Source of the DNA: Salinarimonas rosea DSM 21201
Lineage (GTDB): Bacteria; Pseudomonadota; Alphaproteobacteria; Rhizobiales; Beijerinckiaceae
NCBI RefSeq assembly: GCF_000429045.1
Contig: NZ_AUBC01000010.1
Span: 124,001 to 188,000, forward strand
Length of the DNA: 64,000 nucleotides
Reading direction: 5' to 3'
How positions within the stretch are numbered: the first letter of the stretch is position 1; each line of letters starts with the position of its first letter. The notes beneath the pieces were generated by a model. The model was not told the DNA's origin and made no database searches. It worked only from the letters and a program-made list of their open reading frames with translations. Both the position numbers and the translations under genes were made by a program. Of this stretch, positions 17,682-27,506 are shown one piece after another.

Positions 17682-17894
17682 CGCTCGATACTCTCCTGTG
17701 CCCGAGCGGGCGGGGGCTCGCCTGCGCCCGAGCGGCGGAGGCTCTGGCGTCGGCTCGGGGCGGGGCCGCCGCCGGGGCGCGGCCACGGTTCCCCTGGTTG
17801 GTAGAGCGGGCGGGCGGGACACGCAAGCACGCGGCGCCCGCGCCGGGTCCGGGGTGCGCCCGCTTTGCGGCCGGAATGGGGACGCGCGCGCCCC

Positions 17895-18473
17895 TCAGCC
17901 GTCGATGCCCACCTCGATGAGGAAGTTGTCCCCGACCGAGAGCGGGATCTCGAGCCCTTCCTCGACGAGCGTGAAGTCCGCGAGCGTCTGGCCGGCGGGA
18001 ACGGTCACCGCCACACGCCGCGCGACGTCCTCGTAGACGGTCGACGGCGTGCGCACGCGGATGCGCACCGGCGCGGTGAAGCTGCCGGGGCCACCGGCGG
18101 GGCCGATCAGGACGCGGCCCTGCACGCCGAGCTTGATGCGGTTCTGCCCCTCGGGCGTCGAGACGCATTCGCGGGCGAGGTCGATGACCGCGATCTGGTA
18201 GCGCAGGTCCTGGTTGGAGCCGGAGCGCCCGCTACGATAGACGCGCTGCGCGGCCGAGCCCTGGATCACCTCCGGGCGCGGGCAGGGCGTCGGGTCCGAG
18301 CCGACGAAGTCCTCGAAGCTGGTCGCGACCGGCGCCTCGGCCGCGACCGGCTCCGCGCCGCCGCCGAAGATCCCCGCGAACGGGCCGCCTCCGCCGGAGA
18401 CGGAGCTGCAGCCCGACAGGGCCAGGAGCGCGGCGAAACCCACGCTGGCAACGAGACCACGATGCGCCGACAC
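17895..18473 (-). CDS. secreted lipoprotein of unknown function
   Basis: 192 residues from a GTG at 18473, preceded by AGGGGGG at good spacing; a GTG six codons earlier is the alternative. A signal sequence with lipobox LALSGC is followed by a Gly-rich linker and a ~150-residue domain containing three cysteines (counting TPCPRPE and ARECVST) and many beta-strand-like segments. No family recognised with certainty; proteins of this kind are found next to IalB-like genes in rhizobia. It should be anchored to the outer or inner membrane. It lies downstream of the IalB-like gene in the same direction with a 114-base gap. Confidence 0.8.
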   Translation of the reverse strand: MSAHRGLVASVGFAALLALSGCSSVSGGGGPFAGIFGGGAEPVAAEAPVATSFEDFVGSDPTPCPRPEVIQGSAAQRVYRSGRSGSNQDLRYQIAVIDLARECVSTPEGQNRIKLGVQGRVLIGPAGGPGSFTAPVRIRVRTPSTVYEDVARRVAVTVPAGQTLADFTLVEEGLEIPLSVGDNFLIEVGIDG

Positions 18474-18587
18474 GGTGGATGCCCCCCTCACGCGACCGAA
18501 GACGAACTCATTTGCCCCGAGTCTCTAGCCCCGTCGGGGCGGGGTGTCGATGGGGCGCGGCCGTGCCGTGCGCCGGTCGCGCGTCCA

Positions 18588-19217
18588 TCATTGCGGCGCG
18601 ACGTCGCTCGCCAGCGTCTCGAAGCCTTCCCCGAAGCCGTTCAGGGAGACGGGGATCCCGATCCCTTCCTCGGGCGTCTGGAAGATGATGAAGGTCGCCT
18701 GGCTGCCGCCCGAGAGGAGGTCGACGAGCGCGTCGTCCATGATCACCTCGGCGACGCAGCCCGTGGGCAGGCAGCGCACGAAGCCGGCCGAGCCGACGTC
18801 GACGTCGTCGACGCGCAGCCCCAGCCCCGCCGGGAGCAGCACGCCCAGCGGCGCGACGACGCGCAGGAGCTTCTGGTTGGTGTCCGCCGTGGACAGCACG
18901 ATGACGAGGAGCGTCACGTTCGGCCGATCCTCGGCCGCGACGTTCTGCACGATGGCGCATTGCTCGGCCTGCGCGCCGGGGGGCGTCTCGCAGCGCTGCT
19001 GCCAGTCGCCGTACGTGCCCCGCACCGTGCCCTGAGCCGACGCCTGCGGCGCGAGCACCGCACTCCCCAGAAGAATGGCGACGAGACCTGCGACAAGGGC
19101 GCGCAGGGGCGCGCTCCGAAGGCCGCGCACCGGTGGGCGCATCCGGGGGTGCGCGCGCGGGCCGGAGAGGCGGTCGGGGAACGAGGCGCTCGGGACGGCG
19201 ACGGCGCTGCCTGCCAT
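18588..19217 (-). CDS. IalB-like periplasmic protein
   Basis: 209 residues. The ATG at 19217 is selected because AAGGA lies 8 bases ahead; the frame extends to 19319 without such a site. A hydrophobic signal segment (ALVAGLVAILLGSAVLAPQA) precedes the mature domain, which has the invasion-associated locus B features GDWQQRCE, CAIVQNV, FVRCLPTGCVAEVIMDD and a final hydrophobic strand region. The conserved cysteine pairs point to an oxidised periplasmic domain. In Bartonella IalB is linked to erythrocyte invasion, but in free-living alphaproteobacteria the role is unknown. Upstream is a 28-base imperfect inverted repeat (19272-19299). Confidence 0.88.
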   Translation of the reverse strand: MAGSAVAVPSASFPDRLSGPRAHPRMRPPVRGLRSAPLRALVAGLVAILLGSAVLAPQASAQGTVRGTYGDWQQRCETPPGAQAEQCAIVQNVAAEDRPNVTLLVIVLSTADTNQKLLRVVAPLGVLLPAGLGLRVDDVDVGSAGFVRCLPTGCVAEVIMDDALVDLLSGGSQATFIIFQTPEEGIGIPVSLNGFGEGFETLASDVAPQ

Positions 19218-19617
19218 GGACGGGTCCTTGATCTCGCTGCCGGCGCGGCGGCGCGCACGGCCTGAAGACACCTGCGGAGAACCGAATGTGTTCCCGCAGC
19301 CTCGCCCCTTCCCGAACACCGCCGCGACGCTTTGTCAAGGAAGCGGCCGCGGGGCCGTCCCGGATGGGGCCGCGCGTCGCGCGGCGCGACGACGCGCTGC
19401 CGTGGGCAGGGGAGGGTGGGCGCCCATCTTCCCGAGCGTCCGAGGCGAAAACGCGGCGAAAGTCGTGTCGGGCTGCGACGACGGAGGCGTTGCGTCCGTC
19501 ACCCTATTGTGATTTTGACGTGGATCAAATCCACCGCGCATGCCAGCCGGTCCGCCGATTCCCCCGAGAGACGGGTGCGAGGCGCGCGGGAGGGCACGAG
19601 GAGCTTCGAGGTAGACG
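19218..19617. other. divergent regulatory interval, IalB-like gene / coxB
   Basis: 400 bases without a gene. It contains an imperfect inverted repeat CTGCGG-A-GAAC-N7-GTTC-CCGCAG (19272-19299) 55 bases upstream of the IalB-like gene, and an FNR/FixK-type box (19515-19528) upstream of coxB. The remainder shows no coding features. Confidence 0.6.
19515..19528 (+). promoter_or_regulatory. FNR/FixK-type box upstream of coxB
   Basis: TTGA-N6-TCAA with the longer form TTGAC-GTGG-ATCAA, 9 of 10 positions of the FNR/FixK consensus TTGAT-N4-ATCAA. The centre is about 97 bases before the coxB start. In alphaproteobacteria FnrL or FixK bind such sites to adjust oxidases to oxygen supply; whether it activates or represses here depends on the unmapped promoter. 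Confidence 0.6.
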
Positions 19618-20499
19618 ATGCGGATTGGTCAGTTCAGGTGCTTCACGGCGGCTCGCCGGACGCTCGCCGCGGCGCTCGCCGGCGCGACGGGTCTTTCGGC
19701 GTCGACCGGGGCGCTCGCGCAGGTCGGCCAGCCGGTCGACTGGCAGATCGCGATGCAGACGCCGGTGACGGCGACGGCGCAGAACATGTACGGCTTCCAC
19801 ACGGCTCTCGTGTGGATCATCACCGTCATCACGCTCTTCGTGGGCGCGCTGCTGCTGATCGTGATCCTGCGCTACAACGAGCGCAAGAACCCGACGCCTT
19901 CGAAGACGTCCCACAACACCATGATCGAGGTCGCCTGGACGGTGATCCCGATCCTGATCCTGGTGGGCATCGCCATCCCCTCCTTCCGCATCCTGCGCGA
20001 GCAGCTCGTGATCCCCGAGCCGGACGTGATCGTGAAGGCGACGGGGCACTCCTGGTACTGGTCCTACGAGTACCCGACCGACCAGGGCGGCTTCGTCTTC
20101 GATTCGCTGATGCTCGAGGACGACGAGGCGGCCGCCGCCGGCCTGCCGCGCCTGCTCGCCGTGGACAACGAGGTCGTCGTGCCGGTGAACAAGGTGGTGA
20201 AGCTCCAGGTCACCTCCGCGGACGTGCTCCACGCCTTCGCGCTGCCGTCCTTCGGGCTCAAGATCGACGCCGTGCCGGGTCGCCTCAACGAGACCTGGTT
20301 CGAGGCCGAGCGCGAGGGCGTCTACTACGGCCAGTGCTCGGAGCTGTGCGGCGCGCGCCACGCCTTCATGCCGATCGCGATCCGCGTGGTCTCGGAGGCC
20401 GAGTACGCCTCCTGGCTGGCGGAGGCGCAGACGCGCTTCGCCGCGACCGAGTACGGCGCGACCCGCGTCGCCGCCACGATCCAGGAGCCGGTGCGCTGA
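19618..20499 (+). CDS. coxB: cytochrome c oxidase subunit II
   Basis: 293 residues: a signal peptide ending near ALAQ, two transmembrane helices (~residues 60-85 and ~103-125), then the periplasmic cupredoxin domain. The dinuclear CuA site is intact: the His of DVLHAF plus the Cys-x-Glu-x-x-x-Cys-x-x-x-His-x-x-Met set in GQCSELCGARHAFMP. The aromatic electron-entry patch (SWYWSYEYP) is present. It accepts electrons from cytochrome c and passes them to subunit I. First gene of the aa3-type oxidase operon. Confidence 0.97.
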   Translation: MRIGQFRCFTAARRTLAAALAGATGLSASTGALAQVGQPVDWQIAMQTPVTATAQNMYGFHTALVWIITVITLFVGALLLIVILRYNERKNPTPSKTSHNTMIEVAWTVIPILILVGIAIPSFRILREQLVIPEPDVIVKATGHSWYWSYEYPTDQGGFVFDSLMLEDDEAAAAGLPRLLAVDNEVVVPVNKVVKLQVTSADVLHAFALPSFGLKIDAVPGRLNETWFEAEREGVYYGQCSELCGARHAFMPIAIRVVSEAEYASWLAEAQTRFAATEYGATRVAATIQEPVR

Positions 20500-20551
20500 G
20501 CGCGCCGACCCGGCGGCCTTCCGGCGCGCAGGCGCCGACCCGATGAGTTCT

Positions 20552-20579
20552 CGGCGGCGCGCTCCCTTGGGCGCCGCCG
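20552..20579 (+). terminator. GC hairpin between coxB and coxA
   Basis: A perfect 9-bp stem (CGGCGGCGC / GCGCCGCCG) with a 10-base loop, without a following U-run, midway between coxB and coxA. More likely an mRNA-stabilising or processing hairpin within the operon than a full terminator. Confidence 0.4.
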
Positions 20580-20626
20580 GCGAGGTCAACATGCGAGACC
20601 GGCCCGTTCGGGGCCGAGAGGGTTAG

Positions 20627-22249
<1,623 letters not shown>

Positions 22250-22259
22250 TCCTTCGTCC

Positions 22260-22286
22260 GGCCGGGCGGCCTCGCGCCGCCCGGCC
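22260..22286 (+). terminator. strong GC hairpin after coxA
   Basis: A perfect 11-bp stem (GGCCGGGCGGC / GCCGCCCGGCC) with a 5-base loop, 10 bases past the coxA stop, followed by CCTCTCC rather than a U-run. It may attenuate transcription into the assembly genes or protect the coxBA message from 3' decay. Confidence 0.5.
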
Positions 22287-22425
22287 CCTCTCCGGAGCGT
22301 CGCCATGCGGCGCTGCGGGGAGGGGCCCCACCGGGTCCCGAGCCGCGATCCGCGCGCCAACCCGCGCGGATCGATCCCGTGATGCGGGGCCTTCGCCCCG
22401 AAGAGCAGAGACGACGCCCGATCTC

Positions 22426-23400
22426 ATGACCGTGATGACCGACCACGCGCCTCAGGCGCGGCCCGCGCCCACCGCCATCGGCGGATCGACGGCGGAGGCC
22501 GGTGACTACTTGGCGCTGCTGAAGCCGCGGGTGATGTTCCTCGTCGTGTTCACGGCGCTCGTCGGCATGGTCGTCGTCGACAGCACGGTCCACCCGATCG
22601 TCGCCTTCGCGTCGCTGCTGGCGATCGCGGTCGGTGCCGGCGCGTCCGGCGCGCTCAACATGTGGTGGGACGCCGACATCGACGCGGTGATGACGCGCAC
22701 GCGCAAGCGCCCGATCCCCGACGGACGCGTCGCGCCCGGCGAGGCGCTCGCCTTCGGGCTGACGCTCTCGATCGGCGCCGTGCTGACGCTCGGCCTCGTG
22801 GCGAACTGGCTCGCGGCCGGCTTCCTGGCCTTCACGATCTTCTTCTACGCCGTCGTCTACTCGATGTGGCTCAAGCGCGCGACGCCGCAGAACATCGTCA
22901 TCGGCGGCGCCGCCGGCGCCTTCCCGCCGATGGTGGCGGACGCCGCGGTCACCGGCTCGCTCGGCATAGAGACGCTGGTCCTGTTCGCGATCATCTTCCT
23001 GTGGACGCCGCCGCACTTCTGGGCGCTCGCCCTCGTCAAGTCCGGCGACTACGCCCGCGCCGGCGTGCCGATGCTGCCCAACGTCGCCGGCCCCGACGAG
23101 ACGCGCCGGCAGATCTGGCTCTACACGCTCGTGTTCGTGCCGGTAACGCTGGCGCCGATCCCGCTCGGCTTCGGCGGCCTGGTCTATACGGTGATCGGCG
23201 GCGCCACCGCGCTCGCGATGCTGGGGCTGACCTGGCGGGTCTACCGCGTCCGTGAGGGCGACGAGGCGGCCAAGGCGGCGCAGCGCCTGTTCGGCTTCAC
23301 CATCCTGCACCTGTTCATCCTGTTCGCGGTGCTGCTCGCCGAGCACGGGCTCGGGCTCTTCCGCGCGGTCCCCGCCCTCGTGATCCCGGGATTCGCGTGA
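22426..23400 (+). CDS. ctaB: protoheme IX farnesyltransferase (heme O synthase)
   Basis: 324 residues, about eight or nine membrane helices. The prenyltransferase Asp motif is [19 protein letters not shown], followed by the second conserved region ([12 protein letters not shown], with [10 protein letters not shown]). The enzyme adds a farnesyl group to heme B to give heme O, the precursor of heme A for subunit I. The ATG at 22426 is used; ATG 22435 is possible. The gene lies 176 bases after coxA and overlaps the next gene at its stop codon. Confidence 0.95.
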   Translation: MTVMTDHAPQARPAPTAIGGSTAEAGDYLALLKPRVMFLVVFTALVGMVVVDSTVHPIVAFASLLAIAVGAGASGALNMWWDADIDAVMTRTRKRPIPDGRVAPGEALAFGLTLSIGAVLTLGLVANWLAAGFLAFTIFFYAVVYSMWLKRATPQNIVIGGAAGAFPPMVADAAVTGSLGIETLVLFAIIFLWTPPHFWALALVKSGDYARAGVPMLPNVAGPDETRRQIWLYTLVFVPVTLAPIPLGFGGLVYTVIGGATALAMLGLTWRVYRVREGDEAAKAAQRLFGFTILHLFILFAVLLAEHGLGLFRAVPALVIPGFA

Positions 23401-23588
23401 TGGCGCGGGCCGGTGAGGACCACGACGCGGGCGAGGGGACGCCGGAGGAGCGCGAGGCGGAGGCGTTCCGCCGGCGCCGGCGCGGGCGCTCGATCGCGCT
23501 GGCGATCGCGCTCGCGGCCCTGGTGGCGCTGTTCTACGCCGTGACCATCGTCAAGATGGGCCCCGGCGTGCTCGACCGGCCGCTCTGA
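23400..23588 (+). CDS. small single-pass protein of the cox operon (CoxF-like)
   Basis: 62 residues. The first ~30 are charged and cytoplasmic (EEREAEAFRRRRRGRS), followed by one membrane helix (IALAIALAALVALFYAVTIVKMGP). The ATG overlaps the last base of the ctaB stop codon, so translation is coupled. Genes of this size at this position, between ctaB and ctaG, are annotated as CoxF or cytochrome oxidase small assembly protein in rhizobia. The exact role is not settled; identification is by position and topology. Confidence 0.8.
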   Translation: MARAGEDHDAGEGTPEEREAEAFRRRRRGRSIALAIALAALVALFYAVTIVKMGPGVLDRPL

Positions 23589-23607
23589 GACTGGAGGAGG
23601 CGACGCG

Positions 23608-24255
23608 ATGACGGACACGACCGAGACGACGACCACGGACCAGTCCCGCGCCGTGCGCCGCACGGTGGTCACCTGCGTGAGCGTGGTCGCCGGCATGATC
23701 GGCCTCGCCTACGCCTCCGTGCCGCTCTACGATCTGTTCTGCCGCATCACCGGCTTCGGCGGCACGCCGATCGTCGGCACGGCGGAGGCGGGCACCGTGC
23801 TCGACGAGACGGTGAAGGTGCGGTTCGACGCCAACGTCTCGCGCGACCTCGGCTGGAAGTTCGCCGCGGAGGCGCCGCAGGTCGAGGTGCGCATCGGCGA
23901 GACGCAGACGGTGTTCTACCGCGTCTCGAACCCGACCGACGCGCCGCGTGCGGGCATCGCGACCTTCAACGTGACGCCGGCGGTCGTGGGGCAGTACTTC
24001 GTCAAGCTGCAGTGCTTCTGCTTCACCGAGAACACGCTCGCCGCCGGCGAGACGATGGACTCCGCGGTGATGTTCTACATCGACCCGGCGATCGTCGAGG
24101 ACCCGGCCGCGCGGGACATCTCCACGATCACCTTGTCCTACACCTATTTTCCGTCCAAGAACGGCCTGCCGGAGGACGACCCGGCGGACCTGGACGGCGA
24201 CACCCTCACCAACGCGACGGCGCCCATCCCCGAGGCAGCGCCGTCCGCCCTGTGA
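23608..24255 (+). CDS. ctaG: cytochrome c oxidase assembly protein CtaG/Cox11
   Basis: 215 residues: a short cytoplasmic tail, one membrane anchor (~residues 20-42), then a periplasmic beta-barrel domain. The copper-binding CxC-type motif is present (KLQCFCFTENTLAAGE), as are the YDLFCRITGFGG and MFYIDP signatures of Cox11. It delivers copper to the CuB site of subunit I. GGAGG lies upstream of the ATG. The gene stands between the small membrane protein and coxC, the standard order. Confidence 0.96.
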   Translation: MTDTTETTTTDQSRAVRRTVVTCVSVVAGMIGLAYASVPLYDLFCRITGFGGTPIVGTAEAGTVLDETVKVRFDANVSRDLGWKFAAEAPQVEVRIGETQTVFYRVSNPTDAPRAGIATFNVTPAVVGQYFVKLQCFCFTENTLAAGETMDSAVMFYIDPAIVEDPAARDISTITLSYTYFPSKNGLPEDDPADLDGDTLTNATAPIPEAAPSAL

Positions 24256-24319
24256 GCAACGACGCGGGACGTTCCCTTCCGGGGGGACGCGAGAGAAGGC
24301 ACCGGAGACCTAGAGAGCC

Positions 24320-25165
24320 ATGGCCGACGCCCACGCCAAGAAGCACGACTACCACCTCGTCGACCCGAGCCCGTGGCCGTTCATCGGCTCGGTCAGCGCC
24401 TTCGTCCTCGCGGTCGGGTTCATCACCTTCATCCGCGGCATGCCGATCGCCGGCCTCCAGGTCGGCGGGCTGATCTTCGGGCTCGGCCTGATCGGCGTCC
24501 TCTACACCATGGCCGGGTGGTGGATGGACGTGATCAAGGAGGCGCGCCAGGGTGACCACACCCGCGTGGTGCAGCTCCACCATCGCTACGGCATGATCAT
24601 GTTCATCGCCTCCGAGGTGATGTTCTTCGTCGCCTGGTTCTGGGCCTATTTCGACGTGGCGCTGTTCCCGGCCGCCGAGAACCAGTTCCTGCGCACCGAG
24701 ATCACCGGCGGCGCCTGGCCCCCCGCGGGGATCGAGACCTTCGACCCGTGGCACCTGCCGCTGTTCGGCACGCTCGTGCTGCTCACGTCGGGCACGACGA
24801 TCACCTGGGCGCACCACGCGCTGCTCGAGGACGATCGCCAGGGCCTGAAGTGGGGCCTGTGGCTGACCGTCGCGCTGGGCCTGTTCTTCACCGCGCTGCA
24901 GATCTACGAGTACAGCCACGCCAATTTCGATTTCTCGGGCAACATCTACGGCGCGACGTTCTTCATGGCGACGGGCTTCCACGGGGCGCACGTCATCATC
25001 GGGACGATCTTCCTCGCCGTGTGCCTGTGGCGCGTCTATCTCGGCCACTTCACCACCAAGCAGCACCTCGGCTTCGAGTTCGCCGCCTGGTACTGGCACT
25101 TCGTCGACGTGGTCTGGCTGTTCCTGTTCGCCGCGATCTACGTCTACGGCTACGGCGGCCACTGA
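24320..25165 (+). CDS. coxC: cytochrome c oxidase subunit III
   Basis: 281 residues with seven membrane helices. Typical subunit III segments are seen: KKHDYHLVDPSPWPF at the N-terminus, the HHRYGMIMFIASEVMFFVAW region with the conserved Glu, ENQFLRTEITGGAWPP, and the C-terminal FEFAAWYWHFVDVVWLFLF. It stabilises the oxidase and its proton-entry site but carries no redox centre. A 10-bp terminator-like hairpin follows 39 bases after the stop. Confidence 0.97.
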   Translation: MADAHAKKHDYHLVDPSPWPFIGSVSAFVLAVGFITFIRGMPIAGLQVGGLIFGLGLIGVLYTMAGWWMDVIKEARQGDHTRVVQLHHRYGMIMFIASEVMFFVAWFWAYFDVALFPAAENQFLRTEITGGAWPPAGIETFDPWHLPLFGTLVLLTSGTTITWAHHALLEDDRQGLKWGLWLTVALGLFFTALQIYEYSHANFDFSGNIYGATFFMATGFHGAHVIIGTIFLAVCLWRVYLGHFTTKQHLGFEFAAWYWHFVDVVWLFLFAAIYVYGYGGH

Positions 25166-25203
25166 GGCGCGCCGCTGACATCCGCCGGGCGGGACCCCAC
25201 ATG

Positions 25204-25227
25204 AAGGGCGGCGGCAGCGCCGCCCTT
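25204..25227 (+). terminator. terminator-like hairpin after coxC
   Basis: Perfect 10-bp stem (AAGGGCGGCG / CGCCGCCCTT), 4-base loop, followed by CGTCGTTTC. The best intrinsic terminator candidate in this operon, separating coxC from the DUF983 and SURF1 genes. Confidence 0.6.
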
Positions 25228-25256
25228 CGTCGTTTCACGCAGGAGTACGCCAGGTC

Positions 25257-25634
25257 ATGGCTTATCGCCCCGGTTCCGAGCCGCCCCCGATTCCCGCGGG
25301 GCTCAAGGGCCGCTGCCCGCGCTGCGGCGAGGGGCACATGTTCGACGGGTACCTGTCCGTTCGGCAGCGCTGCGAGGTCTGCGACCTCGACTACGGCTTC
25401 GCCGACGCCGCCGACGGGCCGGCCGTGTTCGTGATGTTCATCGTCGGCTTCCTGGTCGTGGGGCTCGCCTTGTGGCTGGAGTTCGCCTACACGCCGCCGG
25501 TGTGGGTGCACGTCGCGCTGTGGTTCCCGCTGACCGCGATCCTCAGCCTCGCCATCATCCGACCGCTCAAGGGCGTCATGATCGCGCTGCAATACCACCA
25601 CAGGGCCGAGGAAGGCCGCCTGGAGAGCAAGTGA
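25257..25634 (+). CDS. DUF983 membrane protein
   Basis: 125 residues. Two CxxC pairs near the N-terminus (GRCPRCGEGHMF and QRCEVCDLDYGF) suggest a small zinc or metal site, followed by ADGPAVFVMFIVGF and two membrane helices. This matches DUF983, which is usually found beside oxidase assembly genes in alphaproteobacteria and is thought to help in oxidase maturation, though the function is undemonstrated. The stop codon overlaps the start of the SURF1 gene (GTGA). Confidence 0.92.
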   Translation: MAYRPGSEPPPIPAGLKGRCPRCGEGHMFDGYLSVRQRCEVCDLDYGFADAADGPAVFVMFIVGFLVVGLALWLEFAYTPPVWVHVALWFPLTAILSLAIIRPLKGVMIALQYHHRAEEGRLESK

Positions 25635-26416
25635 GGGAGAGGCCCGTGGCGGCTCGGACCCTGAGCGAGAACGAGAGCGCGCCGCCGCCCCGCTGGCGGT
25701 CGCTGATCATGGCGGGCGTGGCGACCCTCGTCTCGCTCGCCATCCTGATCGGGCTCGGCACCTGGCAGCTGCAGCGCCTCGCCTGGAAGGAGGGCGTCAT
25801 CGCCCGGATCGAGGCGCGGGCCCACGGCGCGCCCGGGGAGATCCTGCCCGAGGCTCAGTGGGACACGTTCTCGCGCGACGAGCAGGAATACCGGCGCGTC
25901 GCGGTCACAGGCTCGTACCGCTTTGAGGACGAGGTCGCCGTGCACGGCCTGCTTCCGGGGGAGACGCGGGGGCAGCCGCTGCAGGGCTACTACCTGCTCA
26001 CCCCGCTCGAGCTCGACACGGGCGCGGTCGTCGTCGTGAACCGCGGATTCGTGCCGACCCCTCTCGTCGACGAGGCGGCGCGGCCCGCCGGCGCGCTGAC
26101 GGTGGAGGGGCTCGTGCGCGCCAGCGAGGAGCGCACGCCCTTCGTGCCCGAGAACGACCCGGAAGCCGGCCAGTGGTTCACGCGCGACCTCGCCGCGATC
26201 GCGGACGCGCGCGGGCTCGACCGGGTCGCGCCGTTCTACGTGGACGCCGTGCGCGACGAGAGCGCCGACACCGCCTGGCCCCGCGGCGGCGCCACCGTGC
26301 TCGAGCCGCCCAACAATCATCTGCAATACGCCTTCACCTGGTTCGGCCTCGCGGCGGTGCTCGTCGCGGTGTTCGGCGTCTTCTCCTGGAAGTGGCTGCA
26401 GGGACGCGCGACGTGA
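25631..26416 (+). CDS. SURF1 family oxidase assembly protein
   Basis: 261 residues from a GTG that overlaps the DUF983 stop; an in-frame GTG at 25646 with GGGAGAGG upstream is equally possible. Topology is membrane helix (~residues 25-47), large periplasmic domain, membrane helix (~236-256). SURF1 signatures are GTWQLQRLAWKEGVIARIE, EYRRVAVTGSY, GYYLLTPLEL, VVVNRGFVP and NNHLQYAFTWFGLAA. The conserved His in the final NNHLQYA motif is thought to bind heme A for insertion into subunit I. Last gene of the oxidase cluster. Confidence 0.95.
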   Translation: MRERPVAARTLSENESAPPPRWRSLIMAGVATLVSLAILIGLGTWQLQRLAWKEGVIARIEARAHGAPGEILPEAQWDTFSRDEQEYRRVAVTGSYRFEDEVAVHGLLPGETRGQPLQGYYLLTPLELDTGAVVVVNRGFVPTPLVDEAARPAGALTVEGLVRASEERTPFVPENDPEAGQWFTRDLAAIADARGLDRVAPFYVDAVRDESADTAWPRGGATVLEPPNNHLQYAFTWFGLAAVLVAVFGVFSWKWLQGRAT

Positions 26417-26515
26417 CGGGCGTCCCCGTCGCGCCCGGCGTTCTTCCGCACTGGACCCGCGGCTCCCGCGCAGGCTAGGCAGGACGACGTCCGCCACGCG
26501 CGAGGGAGCCGATTC

Positions 26516-27115
26516 GTGGATTACTGCGTCCTCGACGTCGAGACGGCGAGCAGCGATTGCGGATCGATCTGCCAGATCGGCATCGTCCGGGTGGTCGACG
26601 GCGCGATCGTCGAGGAGCACGTCACGCTCGTCGATCCCTGTTGCACGTTCTCGCCGTTCAACATCCGCGTCCACGGCATCCGCGCGCAGGACGTCGCCGG
26701 CGCGCCGACCTTCCAGGCGCTTTACGCCGACCTGTGCGAGCGCCTCACCGGGCGGCTCGTGGTGCAGCAGGGCGGCTTCGACAAGACGGCGCTCGCCCGC
26801 GCCGCCGAGGCCTGCGGGTGCGCGGAGATCGACGCGCGCTGGATCAACAACGTCTCCGTCGCGCGCCGCGCCTGGCCCGGCCTGCCCGGCTACGGGCTCG
26901 CCAAGCTGGCCGCCCGGCTCGGCTTCTCCTTCCGCCACCACGACGCCCTGGAGGACGCCCGCGTCACCCAGGCGATCTTCGCCCGCGCCGTGGCCGAGAC
27001 CGGCATCCCCCCGCACGACTGGCCGGCCCGCCTCGCAGCCCCGGTCCAGCGCAAGGCGCCCGCGCGGAAGCCGACGCCGGCGCAGCAGGCGAAGGCTGCG
27101 GCTGCGGCGGAGTGA
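26516..27115 (+). CDS. DEDDh-type 3'-5' exonuclease
   Basis: 199 residues from a GTG start. Exo I is YCVLDVETAS (first two acids), Exo II is the VQQGGFDKTAL segment, and Exo III is HDALEDARV with the general-base His. It belongs to the DnaQ/RNase T superfamily and should trim DNA or RNA with two metal ions. The substrate cannot be inferred. The last ~30 residues are a basic Ala/Pro/Lys tail (RKAPARKPTPAQQAKA). Monocistronic by spacing: 99 bases from the SURF1 gene and 391 bases from gcvT. Confidence 0.9.
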   Translation: MDYCVLDVETASSDCGSICQIGIVRVVDGAIVEEHVTLVDPCCTFSPFNIRVHGIRAQDVAGAPTFQALYADLCERLTGRLVVQQGGFDKTALARAAEACGCAEIDARWINNVSVARRAWPGLPGYGLAKLAARLGFSFRHHDALEDARVTQAIFARAVAETGIPPHDWPARLAAPVQRKAPARKPTPAQQAKAAAAAE

Positions 27116-27235
27116 TGCTACCGTGAATCGCGCGTCGCTGCGGCCTGCCCACCGCACGACCACCCCTGCCCGGCTTTTGCTCACGCCCGCCGATTGACTT
27201 CCCGGGGGGCAGGGCTACAACGTCACCAGCCGCAC

Positions 27236-27441
27236 GATCCCCGCGGGAGAGACCGGGTCCCGAGCCCGGCGCCGAAGGCGCAACCGCCCCGGAAACGCTC
27301 AGGCAAACGGACCGCGGGGAGCTGGCACTCTGGAAAGCGGCGGAGCCCGTTCGCTCCGCCCACCGAAGGGCGTAACCGATCGTGGACCAGGGTCACGCCC
27401 CGGGCCGCGGCGGGAAATCTCTCAGGTCGAGGACAGAGGGG
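27236..27441 (+). ncRNA. tandem glycine riboswitch
   Basis: Two glycine aptamers in series upstream of gcvT. Aptamer 1 spans ~27236-27320: closing stem CCCCGCGG / CCGCGGGG, the conserved GGGAGAGACC and CCGAAGGCGCAACC, and CGGAAACGCTCAGGCAAACGGACC. Aptamer 2 spans ~27328-27441: CTCTGGAAAGCGG, CCACCGAAGGGCGTAACC, and GGGAAATCTCTCAGGTCGAGGACAGAG. In this family glycine binding turns on the glycine cleavage genes. The 65 bases between the second aptamer and the gcvT start would form the expression platform; no clear terminator is visible there, so control may be at translation. Confidence 0.95.
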
Positions 27442-27506
27442 GCGCGCAACGAAGGTTCGCCAGCGAGCCGTCGGCGCGTCCGTCCACCTTCGACCGAGAG
27501 GCACCC

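Noticed and set aside
14787-17822. Start of the GGDEF/EAL gene at 17822 or an intermediate GTG
   Set aside because: The extra N-terminus is Pro/Arg low complexity, while the TTG at 17681 has AGGAGAG upstream and opens directly into a signal peptide. The longer form is not excluded.
19272-19299. EcfG promoter for the IalB-like gene
   Set aside because: GGGAAC occurs on the minus strand, but the following GGTT is only 6 bases away, far from the required 16-17, so the palindrome reading is preferred.
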